This document shows, piece by piece, positions 63,001 to 64,000 of a DNA stretch of 64,000 nt; the stretch's first letter is position 1, and every line of letters begins with the position of its first letter. Origin of the DNA: Microbacterium elymi (lineage in GTDB: Bacteria > Actinomycetota > Actinomycetes > Actinomycetales > Microbacteriaceae); contig NZ_CP091139.2 in the NCBI RefSeq assembly GCF_021582895.2, forward strand, positions 806,001 through 870,000, read 5' to 3'. Position numbers and translations under genes: made by a program. The notes beneath the pieces were generated by a model that ran no database searches, was not told where the DNA came from, and worked only from the letters and a program-made list of their open reading frames with translations.

Positions 63001-64000
63001 TCAGAGCTTTTCGATCGGGGCGATCTTGATCAGGAGCTTCTTGGCGCCCGCGGTCTCGAACCGCACGTGCGCCACTCGCTTCGCGCCCTCACCGGTCACG
63101 GCATCCACGATCCCCTCGCCGAAGTCTTCGTGTCGGATGCGGTCGCCCGAGGCGAGCTCCATGGCGCCGTTGTCACGCACCCGCGCCGGGATGCGATTGG
63201 GGAACTTCTCCATCGCCGTGGACTTCGGCTTCAGCGCCGGCGGGTCGTCGGTGCGGCGCTGTCCCCAGGGCCGACGGGCGTTCAGCGCCCGGGACTGCGT
63301 GCCGCCGCGCGAGTTGACATCGCCCGGGGACTGGCGCCAGTCGACGAGCTCGGCCGGCACCTCCTGCAGGAAGCGACTCGGCATCGCGACCGAGATCTCG
63401 CCGAACTGCGCCCGGGTCATCGCCAGCGTGAGATAGAGCCGCTGGCGCGCGCGGGTCACGCCCACATAGAACAGCCGCCGCTCCTCGGCGGGACCGCCCG
63501 GCTCGCCGGCCGAGATGCGGTGCGGGATGAGGTCCTCTTCCACGCCGGTGATGAAGACGGCGTCGTACTCCAGCCCCTTGGCGGTGTGCAGCGTCATCAG
63601 CGACACGGTGCCCGACGCGTCGTCCAGGTCGTCGGCATCCGAGACCAGCGCCACCTCGGTGAGGAAGTCCAGCAGCGTTCCGTCCGGGTTGTTGCGGGCG
63701 AACTCCCGCGCCACGGCGACGAACTCGTCGAGGTTCTCCAGCCGGGCCTCGTCCTGCGGATCGCGGCTGACACGCAGCGCCTCGCGGTAGCCGCCCTTCT
63801 CCAGGCAGCGCCAGGCCGTCGGCGACGGCCGACGGCGGGGCGACCTCGCCCGAGGCGGGCAGCATGAGCTCGGATGCCTCGGCCAGCACCGCGTCCAGCC
63901 GCGAGATCGCCGCCTGCAGCTTCGGCCCGAGGCCGAGCGCGGACGCGTTGGCCAGCGCATCCCGGAACGTGATCTGCTCGTCGGCGGCGTAGCGCGCGAT
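63001..64000 (-). CDS. pcrA: ATP-dependent DNA helicase, PcrA/UvrD (5' end outside window)
   Basis: Only the C-terminal third is present: SF1 motifs V-VI VSLMTLHTAKGLEYDAVFIT, EERRLFYVGVTRARQRLYLT and a PcrA tail GDRIRHEDFGEGIVDAVTGE with KKLLIKIAPIEKL. Unwinds DNA in repair and replication. One extra C beside GCTGC near 63810 breaks the frame (corrected VADGLALLEKGGYREAL). Same strand and order relative to sucC as uvrD1 in M. tuberculosis. Confidence 0.93.
   Translation of the reverse strand, partial: SRATPPTSRSRSGMRWPTRPRSASGRSCRRRSRGWTRCWPRHPSSCCPPRARSPRRRPSPTAWRCLEKGGYREALRVSRDPQDEARLENLDEFVAVAREFARNNPDGTLLDFLTEVALVSDADDLDDASGTVSLMTLHTAKGLEYDAVFITGVEEDLIPHRISAGEPGGPAEERRLFYVGVTRARQRLYLTLAMTRAQFGEISVAMPSRFLQEVPAELVDWRQSPGDVNSRGGTQSRALNARRPWGQRRTDDPPALKPKSTAMEKFPNRIPARVRDNGAMELASGDRIRHEDFGEGIVDAVTGEGAKRVAHVRFETAGAKKLLIKIAPIEKL

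Overview
The window is very GC-rich, codes densely on both strands, and has frequent ATGA/GTGA gene overlaps and GTG starts. The gene set (monomeric isocitrate dehydrogenase, succinyl-CoA ligase, PerM/DUF6350, DUF222-HNH nuclease, deazaflavin-dependent DUF385 proteins, separate LigD-type polymerase and ligase) points to an actinobacterium, most likely Microbacteriaceae (Microbacterium-like). No rRNA, tRNA, CRISPR array, insertion sequence or prophage was found.

Layout. 0-1.2 kb: 3'-truncated glyA (-). 1.4-4.1 kb: GH20 beta-N-acetylhexosaminidase and nagA (+). 4.1-4.8 kb: gene-free, repeat-rich. 4.8-8.9 kb: an ECF sigma factor fused to a zinc-finger/membrane tail, a YrdB-like protein, a GlcD-like FAD oxidase and a Nudix hydrolase (+). 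9.1-15.4 kb (-): ROK repressor, sugar-binding lipoprotein, two ABC permeases, ROK kinase and nagB. With the hexosaminidase and nagA this makes a complete amino-sugar (chitobiose/GlcNAc) uptake and breakdown regulon. The same 18-bp operator-like sequence lies at the start codons of the hexosaminidase and the ROK repressor. 15.6-28 kb: L,D-transpeptidase, icd, a GNAT, a heterodimeric ABC exporter preceded by a possible leader peptide, ogt plus ada-alkA, and a flavin disulfide oxidoreductase.

28-42 kb (-): a type VII (WXG100/ESX-like) secretion locus. It holds an RDD+FHA membrane protein, a 1,508-residue FHA/FtsK-type ATPase (EssC-like), a 4-TM protein, a WXG100 protein, and two paralogous cassettes (small helical protein, large secreted-type protein with a hydrophobic core, two accessory proteins). 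One cassette also carries a membrane protein. No eccB, eccD, eccE or mycP gene is present. This is the most unusual system here.

42-51 kb: purH, purN, perM, a purine permease, an MBL-fold protein, sucD and sucC. With pcrA at the right edge this keeps the M. tuberculosis order uvrD1-sucC-sucD-perM-purN-purH, with accessory genes inserted. 51-63 kb: TetR regulator, an exported pair of lower GC, DUF222-HNH nuclease, stand-alone ATP-dependent ligase, DUF385 protein, LigD-type polymerase, SseB-like protein with acidic repeats, a MerR/membrane-protein pair, and a surface protein with Ig-like repeats and a C-terminal sunset-type domain. icd and sucC share a palindrome upstream.

Quality warning: about 35 single-base insertions at GCAGC/GCTGC sites, and about 20 single-base deletions next to such sites or in C/G runs of five or more, break the frames of many obvious housekeeping genes. 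I read these as systematic sequencing errors. Such genes are given as one CDS over the full span, with the position of each break stated.
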